Shown: piece after piece, positions 33,641 to 42,098 of the stretch
Layout of the letters: each line of letters opens with the position of its first letter
Numbering within the stretch: position 1 is the first letter of the stretch
Origin: an uncultured Lachnospiraceae bacterium
GTDB taxonomy: Bacteria; Bacillota; Clostridia; Lachnospirales; Lachnospiraceae
Assembly: GCA_910584585.1 (NCBI GenBank)
Contig: CAJUBP010000004.1
Span: 62,001-126,000, forward strand
Length of the DNA: 64,000 nt
Reading direction: 5' to 3'
Program-made: the position numbers and the translations under genes
The notes under the pieces: generated by a model
The model's database searches: none
The model's input: the letters and a program-made list of their open reading frames with translations, nothing else
Told to the model about the DNA's origin: nothing

Positions 33641-35041
33641 ATGGAAAATACTTATAAGAAGATTTTAGAAGAATTAAAGAAAATTTCATTTTCTATGTCT
33701 GCTTGGGATGAGGAAAATTTTTATCAAGAAGTTGTAAAAGAGCGTTTTATTTCAAAAATGAATTATGAAAGCAGAGATTCATGCTATAAAGAGTGCAGAA
33801 ATACTTTTCAAAAAAAAGATTTATTGATCAAAGGTTCCGTCCAGGACAAATGGGAAAAAGAACTTGCCGCATTTCCCAAACAAGTGGAAAAGGAGGGGTG
33901 TATTTGGGGGATTTTGATGCATCCTGCGGGAATATGGCTAATTAATCTTGAGACAAAGCCAAGGACAAACAGTAATTTCAGGAATTCTCAGGTGGTTTTA
34001 GAAATTGTGCATGGTTTGAATACGGATCAGAAATATTTTAAATATTTTTCGGAGGAAAATGTTATTGGCCTTAAAAAGAATGCGTGTTTTTTTCGGGATA
34101 TTATTGAGTATAAAAATAATGGTTATAAGGGTACAGAGAAAAGCTGGCCAGCGTATGAGTCAGCGTTGAAAAGGTTTTTGGAGTACTACATAGAAGATAA
34201 AGGTGATTATAGTAATGAAGATAATATATATGATAGTATTCAGTATGCCTTTTTCGTAGAATTTGTGAAAAACAAAACGAAATGCCATTCTCTTAAGAGT
34301 GCAAGAAATGCCTTTTTTTACATCAAGGATTTTATGCAGATAAAGTCTGAGAGAAAGGAATTCGATGATCCTGGCCAGGTGAGCAAAAGTTTTCAGGAAT
34401 TTGTGCCTAAATATGAGATGCAGAATGTGATGTGCGTTGATAAACTGGCAATTGCATTAAAATATCTAAGTAAGAATAGAAATGGAACCAGAAATAAAGC
34501 AATCTTGTTGTTTTTGCTTGCATTTGGAATGGAGAGAAGAAAATTATGCGGGCTGACCTGGGACAATATATTGTTTCATGACGGGCAATTGGATATTAAT
34601 AAAAAGAAATATCCCATGCCGACATATCTTCTGGAGGTATTGACTAAACTGCGGGATCAGGATGCGGCGAGAGGCTATATCTTTCGTAACAGCGGCGGTG
34701 AGGTATTAAGCGATGGCGCTATTAATATAGTTCTTTCCGGTATTGCCAAGGCTGATAGAAAGGATGTGTTTTACACCCAATTGAGTCCGGTAAATGTTCG
34801 CAGGTGCGTTGCGAAGTATTTACTGGAACATGAGTATCCGCTGCAAAAAATATTGTATTTGATGGATATTGAAGTTTATCAGCTTGGAAGTTATCTGTCG
34901 AAAAAAGAGATTGATAAAACATTTTGGGGAACAGGTAAAGATAAAATAATTTGTCTGGATGGTCAGCACCCGTTAGAAAAATTATTTGGAGAGTTAAAAC
35001 AATTAGTGGAAGAGAGCAGGGAGGGGAAAAATGACGTTTGA
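33641..35041 (+). CDS. Degenerate tyrosine-recombinase-like protein with unknown N-terminal domain
   Basis: This 466-residue protein is encoded by AT-rich DNA. Residues from about 285 onward look like the catalytic fold of tyrosine recombinases (RNKAILLFLLAFGMERRKLCGLTW, then LSPVNVRRCVAKYLLE and LGSYLS). The expected first Arg is Glu, the HxxR box is VNVR without His, and the LGH box is MDI; one Arg and the final Tyr remain. It is therefore probably not an active integrase. The N-terminal part (WGILMHPAGIWLINLE) faintly recalls restriction-type nuclease domains. The ATG at 33641 has AGGAG five bases upstream; 33623 is an alternative. The next gene overlaps by 11 bp. Confidence 0.6.
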   Translation: MENTYKKILEELKKISFSMSAWDEENFYQEVVKERFISKMNYESRDSCYKECRNTFQKKDLLIKGSVQDKWEKELAAFPKQVEKEGCIWGILMHPAGIWLINLETKPRTNSNFRNSQVVLEIVHGLNTDQKYFKYFSEENVIGLKKNACFFRDIIEYKNNGYKGTEKSWPAYESALKRFLEYYIEDKGDYSNEDNIYDSIQYAFFVEFVKNKTKCHSLKSARNAFFYIKDFMQIKSERKEFDDPGQVSKSFQEFVPKYEMQNVMCVDKLAIALKYLSKNRNGTRNKAILLFLLAFGMERRKLCGLTWDNILFHDGQLDINKKKYPMPTYLLEVLTKLRDQDAARGYIFRNSGGEVLSDGAINIVLSGIAKADRKDVFYTQLSPVNVRRCVAKYLLEHEYPLQKILYLMDIEVYQLGSYLSKKEIDKTFWGTGKDKIICLDGQHPLEKLFGELKQLVEESREGKNDV

Positions 35042-36215
35042 AGAGATTAAAAATGGAGAATCAAAAAATCTGGAATTTAAAATTCAGCTTCCGGATGACA
35101 GTAAAAAATATATAAAGACAGTTGTTGCCTATGCGAATACTTCCGGCGGCAAAATAATTATTGGCGTGGATGACGTAACTCGGGAAATTACAGGCGTCGA
35201 TCCGCAGTCCGTATTTCAGATTATGGATAAAATTGCAAATGCAGTCTCCGATATGTGTGCGCCCCAGATTGTTCCGGATATTACTTTTCAGACAATAGAT
35301 GGAAAATGTATTGTTCAGATAGAGATTTATCCGGGCCAGAACAGACCCTATTATATAAAGAAACTGGGAAAAGAAAACGGAACATTTATACGAGTGGCAG
35401 GAACCAGCAGGCCAGCAGATGAAACGACGTTAAGAGATTTGGAATATCAGGGAGCAGGAATATCCTTTGATGAACTGGTAAATGTCGAGACAGATTATGA
35501 TGAGACTGCCGCGCTGAATTTATGCAAAGACATAAGAAAATATATTGCGGAATCTCAGGAGATTCCAATAAATAAAGTCAGGGAAATATCTGTTGCAAAT
35601 CTAGAGAATTGGAGAATTTTAAAGAAAAACGGAAATGCGTATGTTCCTACGAACGCTTTTTTGCTGCTTACCAGTCATACGTTCCGTTTTGCAAAGATCC
35701 AATGCGCCTTGTTTAAAGGGAAAGACCGGGCGGTATTTATTGACAAGCGGGAATTTGACGGTCCTCTTTATAGTCAGATTGAAGATGCCTATCAATTTGT
35801 TTTAAAGCATATTAATCTTGGGGCGACAATTGATGGGATTATACGCAAGGACAGATATGAGCTTCCGCCGGAAAGTATCCGAGAGGCAATTGTCAATGCA
35901 GTATGCCACAGGTGTTACCTGGAGCATTCCTGCGTCCAGGTTGCGGTTTACGATGACAGGGTGGAGATTACATCGCCCGGGATGCTGTATGGCGGGCTGA
36001 CGGTGGAACAGGCAATGGAGGGACGCTCCAAGATTCGAAATGTTTGTCTTGCAGAGGTATTCAGCCGAATGGGGATTATTGAACAATGGGGAACAGGATT
36101 TCAAAGAATGCTTCAAGGGTGCAGGGAATACGGGCTTGCACGGCCGGAATTTATTGATATGGGAGATGCTTTCCGGGTGATTTTTTACCGTGCGTCTGTA
36201 AGTAATAATAAATAA
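35031..36215 (+). CDS. AlbA_2 (Schlafen-like) / HATPase-type ATP-binding protein
   Basis: This 394-residue protein has an N-terminal AlbA_2 / divergent Schlafen-like domain (GESKNLEFKIQLP, YANTSGGKIIIGVDD, GTFIRVAGTSRPAD). The C-terminal GHKL-type ATPase region shows REAIVNAVCHRCYLEH, DDRVEITSPG and GRSKIRNVCLAEVF. Such proteins are common in mobile and defence regions and are often annotated as regulators or RNA-binding. The ATG overlaps the end of the recombinase-like gene by 11 bp after GGGAGGGG, so the two are co-translated and probably act as a unit. Function unknown. Confidence 0.8.
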   Translation: MTFEEIKNGESKNLEFKIQLPDDSKKYIKTVVAYANTSGGKIIIGVDDVTREITGVDPQSVFQIMDKIANAVSDMCAPQIVPDITFQTIDGKCIVQIEIYPGQNRPYYIKKLGKENGTFIRVAGTSRPADETTLRDLEYQGAGISFDELVNVETDYDETAALNLCKDIRKYIAESQEIPINKVREISVANLENWRILKKNGNAYVPTNAFLLLTSHTFRFAKIQCALFKGKDRAVFIDKREFDGPLYSQIEDAYQFVLKHINLGATIDGIIRKDRYELPPESIREAIVNAVCHRCYLEHSCVQVAVYDDRVEITSPGMLYGGLTVEQAMEGRSKIRNVCLAEVFSRMGIIEQWGTGFQRMLQGCREYGLARPEFIDMGDAFRVIFYRASVSNNK

Positions 36216-36271
36216 AAAGCATACAGATGGAGCAAGCGGCAGATGGCTGCTTCAAACGAAGGAGAACCATA

Positions 36272-37060
36272 ATGATATATAAAATAGAAAGAGAACAGAT
36301 ACAAAACATCGCCCCTCTCTTTGCAGGCTGGCAGGAATCCTTAATCTGGTCCTGCCTGCAGGGCTGCATGGGGGAGGCGTGGGCAGACAGTGTCAGCCAG
36401 CCAGGGGCGGCCAGAATCCTGCTGGCGGATTTCTGTTTTTTTGCCGGGAAAGCCAGCCGGGCATTGGTAACAGAGGAAATCAGCAGCCAGGTGAGGGAAT
36501 TTGTAATCATGGTGCCTCCTTTGGGCGAAACGGGGGAGAGCTGGGCCAAAGAGATTGAGCAGGCCTACGGTGAAAACTGCAGACGGGTGGAACGGTACGC
36601 CATCAAAAAAGAACCGGGAATTTTTGACCGGGAGCATTTAAGGAAAATTGCAGAAAGCCTTCCGGGAGAATACGAGGTAAAACTGATAGATGAAGCAATA
36701 TTCGCTCAGACCAGACAAGCTCAGTGGTCTGTGGATTTTACTTCCCAGTTTGCGGATTATGAAGATTACCGCCGGCGGGGCTTAGGGGCAGCCGTGCTTT
36801 ATCAGGGAGAATTGGCGTCAGGAGCTTCCTCCTATACCGTGTACCGGGAGGGAATTGAAATCGAAATCGGCACAAGGGAAGATTTCAGGAGACGGGGCCT
36901 GGCTTCTGCCTGCGGGGCCAGACTGATTCTGGAATGTATGGAACGAGATTTGTATCCCAGTTGGGACGCTCAGAATTGGTGGTCTGTAAGGCTGGCTGAG
37001 AAATTGGGATATCATTTTGACAGAGCCTATCCCGCTTATGAAATCTATAATTTGAATTGA
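36272..37060 (+). CDS. GNAT-family acetyltransferase
   Basis: This 262-residue protein has a C-terminal GNAT fold of the GNAT_acetyltran type (IEIGTREDFRRRGLASACGARLI is the acetyl-CoA loop region; PSWDAQNWWSVRLAEKLGY follows) and an N-terminal region of the same two-domain family. The ATG at 36272 has AAGGAG just upstream; the frame opens earlier at 36227 without a ribosome site. The substrate is unknown. It is followed by a long imperfect inverted repeat, and the next gene is convergent. Confidence 0.85.
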   Translation: MIYKIEREQIQNIAPLFAGWQESLIWSCLQGCMGEAWADSVSQPGAARILLADFCFFAGKASRALVTEEISSQVREFVIMVPPLGETGESWAKEIEQAYGENCRRVERYAIKKEPGIFDREHLRKIAESLPGEYEVKLIDEAIFAQTRQAQWSVDFTSQFADYEDYRRRGLGAAVLYQGELASGASSYTVYREGIEIEIGTREDFRRRGLASACGARLILECMERDLYPSWDAQNWWSVRLAEKLGYHFDRAYPAYEIYNLN

Positions 37061-37077
37061 GGAACTGTTAAGAAATA

Positions 37078-37181
37078 ACAGGGGCTGCCGGAAAATGGAA
37101 AATTCCTACAATAGATGGCTGTGAATCGTTGAGTTTCAAACCATAGATTGTCTGCAAATTTCATGTTCCGACAGCCCCTGT
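37078..37181. terminator. Long imperfect inverted repeat, bidirectional terminator candidate
   Basis: ACAGGGGCTG-C-CGGAA (from 37078) pairs with TTCCG-A-CAGCCCCTGT (to 37181). Nested inner complements include ACAAT/ATTGT and ATGG/CCAT. It lies between convergent genes. Flanking A/T is present but there is no long U-tract. Confidence 0.6.
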
Positions 37182-37199
37182 ATTATTTAAATGCTGCTT

Positions 37200-38570
37200 T
37201 TATAAGAAGATGTACTTTAGAATAAACAGAACCGTCAGCACATACATCAAAACACTGATCTTCTTCTCCCGGGCCTTGCCGGTCAACAGATTGATAATGG
37301 TCCAGGAAATCACTCCGATGGCGATTCCTTCTGAAATGCTGTAAGCGAGAGGCATAGCGATAATGCAGAGGAAGGCCGGAATGGCGTCGCCCATGTCGTC
37401 AAAGTCAATTTTTACTACAGCTCCCATCATATAGAATCCCACAATAATCAATGCAGGCGCTATGGCAAAGGAGGGAATGCTCAGGAATAACGGGGAAAAA
37501 ATTACGGATAATAGGAACAGCAGCCCCGTCACAAGGGAAGTAAGGCCGGTGCGTCCCCCTGCCGTTATGCCGGCAGCGCTTTCCACGTAAGTGGTAGTTG
37601 TGGAAGTTCCGAATAAAGCCCCCACGCAGGTAGCAATTGCGTCAGATAAGAGAGCCGGTTTAATTCTGGGCAGCTGTCCGTTTTCATCCAGCATGTCCGC
37701 TTTGGAGGAAAGGCCGATAAGGGCTCCCAGAGTATCAAACAAATCCACAAAGAGGAAAGAGAACATGACAATGAGAAAGTTTCCGATGTCAAAACTGCTG
37801 AAATCTAAGGTAAAGACAGCGCCGAAGGTTTCTTTAAAGGATGAAAAATCAAAGCTGATGACGCCGGAAGGAATGACAGAATACATGCCTGCATCCGGGG
37901 AAGGCACATATATGCCGGTTAATTCGCACAGGATGCCCAGAACCCAGGTGATCAGGATGCCGATTAAGATGCCGCCCTTTACCTCTTTGACCAGCAGGAC
38001 AGCGGTGATCAGCACGCCTAACAGGGCCAGGATAGCGCCCACGCCGACGGAGTGGAAATTATCTCCCTTAAAGGTCTGGTAGGTAACCAGAGTAGAGTCG
38101 CTGGGTACAATCAGTTTTGCGTCCTGCAGGCCGATAAAGGCGATAAACAGGCCGATTCCAACGCTTACCGCCGACTTCAGCGTCATGGGAATGGCGTTGA
38201 AAATAGCTTCCCGCACATTGGTCAGCGACAGGATAATGAAGAGGATACCTTCCACAAATACAGCAAACAATGCAACCTGCCAGGTATAGCCCATGCCGAT
38301 GACAACTGTATAGGCAAAGTAGGCGTTCAGTCCCATTCCGGGCGCCAGCGCAAAGGGATAATTGGCCAGCAGCGCCATAAGCAGGGTGCCCACAAAAGAG
38401 GCCAGAGCCGTTGCAATCATCACTGCATTGGGATCCATGCCGGCGGCAGAGAGGATATTGGGATTTACAGCAAGAATGTATGCCATCGTCATGAAAGTTG
38501 TAAATCCTGCGATAATCTCAGTTTTTGCATTGGCGTTGTTTTGTTCTAATTTGAAAAATTTTTCCAACAT
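37200..38570 (-). CDS. NCS2-family purine permease (AzgA-like)
   Basis: This 456-residue transporter has about twelve or more helices. It matches the AzgA/GhxP-type NCS2 group: EIIAGFTTFMTMAYILAVNP at the N-terminus, FALAPGMGLNAYFAYTVV, VDLFDTLGALIGLSSKADML, and TTTYVESAAGITAGGRTGLT. These proteins import adenine, guanine or hypoxanthine with H+. AAAAGGAGAG lies upstream of the ATG and a TATAAT (minus strand, 38611-38606) precedes it. No purine riboswitch sequence is visible upstream. Confidence 0.93.
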   Translation of the reverse strand: MLEKFFKLEQNNANAKTEIIAGFTTFMTMAYILAVNPNILSAAGMDPNAVMIATALASFVGTLLMALLANYPFALAPGMGLNAYFAYTVVIGMGYTWQVALFAVFVEGILFIILSLTNVREAIFNAIPMTLKSAVSVGIGLFIAFIGLQDAKLIVPSDSTLVTYQTFKGDNFHSVGVGAILALLGVLITAVLLVKEVKGGILIGILITWVLGILCELTGIYVPSPDAGMYSVIPSGVISFDFSSFKETFGAVFTLDFSSFDIGNFLIVMFSFLFVDLFDTLGALIGLSSKADMLDENGQLPRIKPALLSDAIATCVGALFGTSTTTTYVESAAGITAGGRTGLTSLVTGLLFLLSVIFSPLFLSIPSFAIAPALIIVGFYMMGAVVKIDFDDMGDAIPAFLCIIAMPLAYSISEGIAIGVISWTIINLLTGKAREKKISVLMYVLTVLFILKYIFL

Positions 38571-38802
38571 ACAATTTACTCTCCTTTTTCAAAAATATGA
38601 AAGTAATTATATCACGTATTTTGAAAAAATACTATGAAAAAATACTTTTCCTTTGATTTTATTTGTGTTACAATGAGTTGCACTGACGGAGGACAGGTTA
38701 TCACCGGGGCGGGGACAAGTAAAACAATGGCATATTTTTCATATAATAGTAGGAAAACCGGAAAATGGAAGCAATTGTATGGAAAAATTTCAGGGGGCTG
38801 AT

Positions 38803-39981
38803 ATGGTTACGATACTGATAAATTTACTGATCAAGGAGAAAGAGGATGTGAAAAATCCAAAAGTCCGGCAGCAATACGGAATGCTCTGCGGAATGGTGGG
38901 GATTGCGCTGAATATTCTGCTTTTTCTGGGAAAATTCCTGGCGGGAGCCATCAGCAATTCCATTTCTGTTACGGCAGACGCTTTTAATAACCTGTCGGAC
39001 GCGGGGTCTTCCTGCGTTACCCTGGTGGGATTTAAGATGGCCGGCGCAAAACCGGATCAGGGGCATCCTTTTGGACATGGCAGAATAGAATATATTGCGG
39101 GACTGATTGTGTCAGGGGCGATTCTTCTGATGGCGGTGGAACTTGTGCGTACCTCAGTGGATAAGATTATCCATCCTCAGGAAGTGGAGTTTCGGATGCT
39201 GACGGCGGCAATTTTGCTGATTTCTATTCTGGTGAAGCTTTATATGGCATATTATAATTACAGAATCGGCAAAAAGGTGGATTCCGCGGCGATGCGCGCC
39301 ACGGCCACAGACAGCTTGAGCGACGTCTGCGCAACTACAGTGGTGCTTTTGTCGGCTATTGTGGGCAAAGCGACAGGGCTTCAGATTGACGGCTACTGCG
39401 GCGTGCTGGTTGGCGTTTTTATTTTTTACGCAGGGATCTGCGCGGCAAAAGAGACGTTGGATCCATTGCTTGGGCAGGCGCCGGAGGAGACGCTGGTGCG
39501 CCAGATAGAAGAAATCGTGCTGGCTCAGGAGGAAATCTGCGGCATTCACGATCTGCTGGTTCATGATTACGGCCCGGGCCGGCTGATGATTTCCCTCCAT
39601 GCGGAAGTGCCGGCGGAAGGAAATATTCTGGAACTGCATGACGTCATAGACAACACGGAGGTGGAACTGCGCAGGAAATTAAACTGTGACGCAGTGATTC
39701 ATATGGATCCGGTGATAACAGAAGATGAACATGTGCTGAGCTTAAAGAAACAGACAGGGCAGATTGTGAAAAGCATTGATCCGGTGATTTCCATGCATGA
39801 TTTCAGAGTAGTTGCGGGCTCCAGCCATACAAATCTGATTTTTGACATTGTGATCCCCTACGAATATAAAATCAGTGACGAGATGCTGACCGAACAGATT
39901 CAGAGCCGCGTTGCAGGAGAATTGGGGAATAACTATTTTGTGGTAATTCAGGTAGATAAAGCATACTGTAAACAGGAATAA
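38803..39981 (+). CDS. Cation diffusion facilitator (CDF) metal exporter
   Basis: This 392-residue protein is a CDF transporter with six helices, an FGHGRIEY motif after helix 2, metal-site residues in SVTADAFNNLSDAGSS and MRATATDSLSDVCATT, and a long cytoplasmic C-terminal domain (ICGIHDLLVHDYGPGRLMISLHAEVP in part). It exports Zn2+, Fe2+ or Mn2+; the metal cannot be decided. AGGGGG lies five bases before the ATG at 38803; an upstream in-frame ATG at 38779 lacks a ribosome site. It is divergent from the purine permease gene. Confidence 0.92.
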   Translation: MVTILINLLIKEKEDVKNPKVRQQYGMLCGMVGIALNILLFLGKFLAGAISNSISVTADAFNNLSDAGSSCVTLVGFKMAGAKPDQGHPFGHGRIEYIAGLIVSGAILLMAVELVRTSVDKIIHPQEVEFRMLTAAILLISILVKLYMAYYNYRIGKKVDSAAMRATATDSLSDVCATTVVLLSAIVGKATGLQIDGYCGVLVGVFIFYAGICAAKETLDPLLGQAPEETLVRQIEEIVLAQEEICGIHDLLVHDYGPGRLMISLHAEVPAEGNILELHDVIDNTEVELRRKLNCDAVIHMDPVITEDEHVLSLKKQTGQIVKSIDPVISMHDFRVVAGSSHTNLIFDIVIPYEYKISDEMLTEQIQSRVAGELGNNYFVVIQVDKAYCKQE

Positions 39982-40101
39982 AATTAGTACTTTAGGGAGA
40001 TAATTAGAAAAGTTGGTGAGAAAAAGTTTGAAAAAATTGTTTAATTTTTCTTGTGTAAAGTATATTTTTTCAGTAGAAATTGCCAGTTTTTCAGAAACCG
40101 C

Positions 40102-40130
40102 TTGAAAAAGAAAGTTGGTTGGGGTATATT
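40102..40130 (+). promoter_or_regulatory. Promoter of the HPr-like gene
   Basis: TTGAAA (40102-40107), a 17-bp spacer and TATATT (40125-40130). I see nothing else in the gap from 39982. Confidence 0.65.
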
Positions 40131-40201
40131 TATTACGGTATATAGCGCATGTGTGGTGTGAACAGGTTGTATGTTAGTATTACATGAGAAAGAGAGATAA
40201 G

Positions 40202-40456
40202 ATGAGCGAAAAGAAAATTATTGTATCTAATGTAGCTAAAGAGTACAGCAATCCAATTGCAGAGCTGGTGCAGGTGGCTTGCCAGTTTGACAGCGAAATC
40301 CGGCTGGAAAGCAGCGAGGCAAAAATTAACGCAAAGAGTATTATGGGAATCATGGCATTTAATCCGTCAAAGGGAATGACTGTAAATATAGTGGCCGATG
40401 GAAGAGATGAAGAAGAAGCACTGTTGGCAATGGAGAAATTTTTAGTCTGTCAGTAA
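40202..40456 (+). CDS. HPr/Crh-like protein lacking the active-site histidine
   Basis: This 84-residue protein has the HPr fold pattern: KIIVSNVAKEYSNPIAELVQ, ACQFDSEIRL, INAKSIMGIMAFNPSKGMTVNIVADG. In HPr the phospho-accepting His lies in GxHARPA. Here the corresponding stretch is KEYSNPIA, with no His. The regulatory serine region KSIMG is kept. This resembles Crh, a regulatory HPr homologue that cannot pass phosphate to sugars but can act through Ser phosphorylation with CcpA. A longer start at 40184 is possible. Role inferred. Confidence 0.8.
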   Translation: MSEKKIIVSNVAKEYSNPIAELVQVACQFDSEIRLESSEAKINAKSIMGIMAFNPSKGMTVNIVADGRDEEEALLAMEKFLVCQ

Positions 40457-40475
40457 AATCAGGGAGGAAATGAAG

Positions 40476-40895
40476 ATGGAAAAGAGAGAAGCAAAGACAA
40501 CTCCGGCAAAAGCAGCAAAATCCGCTGCAGAGGTGAAAGAAGAAACCGCCGCAGTTAAAGAAGCCGCTGCAAAAGCGGAGACAAAAGAGACAGCGAAGAA
40601 GGAAGAAACAAAGAAAGAGACAGTGAAAAAAGAAACCGCCGCAAAGAAAACAACGAAAAAGGCTCCGGCCAAAAAGACAGATGCAAAGAAAACAGAGAAA
40701 GTAGAAGAAATTTATCTTCAGTTCCATGGACAGGAAATCGTTACAAAAGATGTAATGGAGAGAGCAAAACAGGCTTACGTTGCGGAAGGACACAGAGAAT
40801 CATCCATCAAATCCATCCGCCTGTACATCAAACCGGAAGAAAATATGGCTTATTACGTAATCAACGAGAAAATTGCCGGAGGCGTAGCTTTATAA
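40476..40895 (+). CDS. Lys/Ala-rich-tailed small protein (DUF6465-like)
   Basis: This 139-residue protein has an N-terminal half that is almost entirely Lys, Ala, Thr and Glu (KETKKETVKKETAAKKTTKK is typical), resembling histone H1-like or nucleoid-binding tails. The C-terminal domain of about 60 residues (EEIYLQFHGQEIVTKDVMER, then YIKPEENMAYYVINEKIAGG) resembles the small DUF6465 family of clostridia. GGAGG lies eight bases before the ATG at 40476; the ATG at 40470 is too close to it. The gene is 19 bp after the HPr-like gene. Nucleic-acid binding by the tail is plausible but unproved. Confidence 0.8.
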   Translation: MEKREAKTTPAKAAKSAAEVKEETAAVKEAAAKAETKETAKKEETKKETVKKETAAKKTTKKAPAKKTDAKKTEKVEEIYLQFHGQEIVTKDVMERAKQAYVAEGHRESSIKSIRLYIKPEENMAYYVINEKIAGGVAL

Positions 40896-40922
40896 ATAGG
40901 AAAAATAAAGAAATATTCGAAG

Positions 40923-40957
40923 ATCCACTTGCTGTTTGCGCGGTAAGTGGATTTGTT
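40923..40957 (+). terminator. Weak terminator hairpin
   Basis: ATCCACTT (40923-40930) pairs exactly with AAGTGGAT (40945-40952), followed by the T-rich TTGTTGT. Confidence 0.5.
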
Positions 40958-41007
40958 GTACCATAATTATTTTTATGGCATACGCAAGAACGTATTTGGG
41001 AGATATC

Positions 41008-42078
41008 ATGCAAAGGATTATAGTAGCAGATGATGTGGAAATCAATCGTGAACTGCTGAATCATATACTGAAAGATGATTATATCGTAGAGATGGCAGAA
41101 GACGGACAGCAGGCGTTGGAGAAATTAGAAAAATACAGGAAAGAGACTGCCGTTGTCCTGCTGGATTTGCAGATGCCGAAAATTGACGGCTACACAGTCA
41201 TTGCGGAGATGAAAAAGAAAGGCTGGATGAAACAGATTCCGGTTCTTGTCATCAGCGGTGAATTTGCGGTGGAAGTAGAAAATCTGTGCTTTGAGCTGGG
41301 AGTTTCTGACTTTATCCATAAGCCCTTTGAGGGCACCATTGTAAAGAACCGGATTCGGAATGCGGTGGAGCTGTTTTCTCATAAAAATCAGCTGGAACAG
41401 AAGGTGGAAGAGCAGGAAAAGGCGCTGAAGCGTCAGTCCCGCATTATCCGGATGCAGGAAGAGCAGCTTCGGAAAGCAAAACCTTTCAGCAAGCTGATGA
41501 TGGAATACCGTGCAGCCATTATGGAGGTTGAGACAAAGCTAAAAGTATTAAATGAGGAGTTTTCTCAGGAGTATAACAGAAATCCTTTTGAGTCCATCAA
41601 AAGCAGGCTGAAGTCTCCCGCCAGTATTTTTGAAAAACTGGAGCGGAAAGGATTTCCGGTCACCGTGGAAAGCATTCGGGAAAATCTGAATGATGTGGCG
41701 GGCGTGCGGGTGATTTGTTCCTTTCCCGATGATATTTACCGGCTGGCGGAGCTGTTTACCAGCCAGGATGATATTTTTCTGGTTCGGGAAAAGGATTATA
41801 TTCAGGCGCCTAAGCCAAACGGATACCGAAGCCTTCACCTGATACTGAACGTGCCGATTTTTCTATCGGATAAAAAGGAATATATGAAAGTGGAGCTGCA
41901 GTTTCGGACCATTGCCATGGATTTCTGGGCCAGCCTGGAACATAAGCTGAAATACAAAAAGGATGTGGCGGACACGGATGAAATTGTGGGCCGGCTGAAA
42001 GCCTGCGCAGATTCCATTGAAGAGCTGGATTATCAGATGCAGGAAATCCGCAATCAGATCGATCGTTCCAGAGAGTGA
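41008..42078 (+). CDS. Response-regulator receiver fused to a RelA/SpoT-type (p)ppGpp synthetase domain
   Basis: In this 356-residue protein, residues 1-120 form a receiver domain (acidic pair in VADDVEI, phospho-acceptor in VVLLDLQMPKIDGY, Lys in FIHKPFEG). A coiled coil of about 50 residues follows (QLEQKVEEQEKALKRQ). The C-terminal domain of about 190 residues is like small alarmone synthetases: SRLKSPASIFEKL, DVAGVRVICSF, PNGYRSLHLIL, VELQFRTIAMDFWASLEHK. There is no HD hydrolase. Phosphorylation could gate (p)ppGpp synthesis. The ATG at 41008 has TGGGAG upstream; the frame runs back to 40936. The two-component genes follow 20 bp downstream. Confidence 0.88.
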   Translation: MQRIIVADDVEINRELLNHILKDDYIVEMAEDGQQALEKLEKYRKETAVVLLDLQMPKIDGYTVIAEMKKKGWMKQIPVLVISGEFAVEVENLCFELGVSDFIHKPFEGTIVKNRIRNAVELFSHKNQLEQKVEEQEKALKRQSRIIRMQEEQLRKAKPFSKLMMEYRAAIMEVETKLKVLNEEFSQEYNRNPFESIKSRLKSPASIFEKLERKGFPVTVESIRENLNDVAGVRVICSFPDDIYRLAELFTSQDDIFLVREKDYIQAPKPNGYRSLHLILNVPIFLSDKKEYMKVELQFRTIAMDFWASLEHKLKYKKDVADTDEIVGRLKACADSIEELDYQMQEIRNQIDRSRE

Positions 42079-42098
42079 AGGGAAGGAGAGCGCCGAAG

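Noticed and set aside
33641..35041. Active phage integrase or integrated element marker
   Set aside because: The catalytic Arg and His positions are replaced, and no attachment-site repeats or phage genes flank it.
38571..38802. Purine riboswitch upstream of the NCS2 permease
   Set aside because: The conserved purine-aptamer junction sequences are not visible in the roughly 200 bp upstream on the minus strand.
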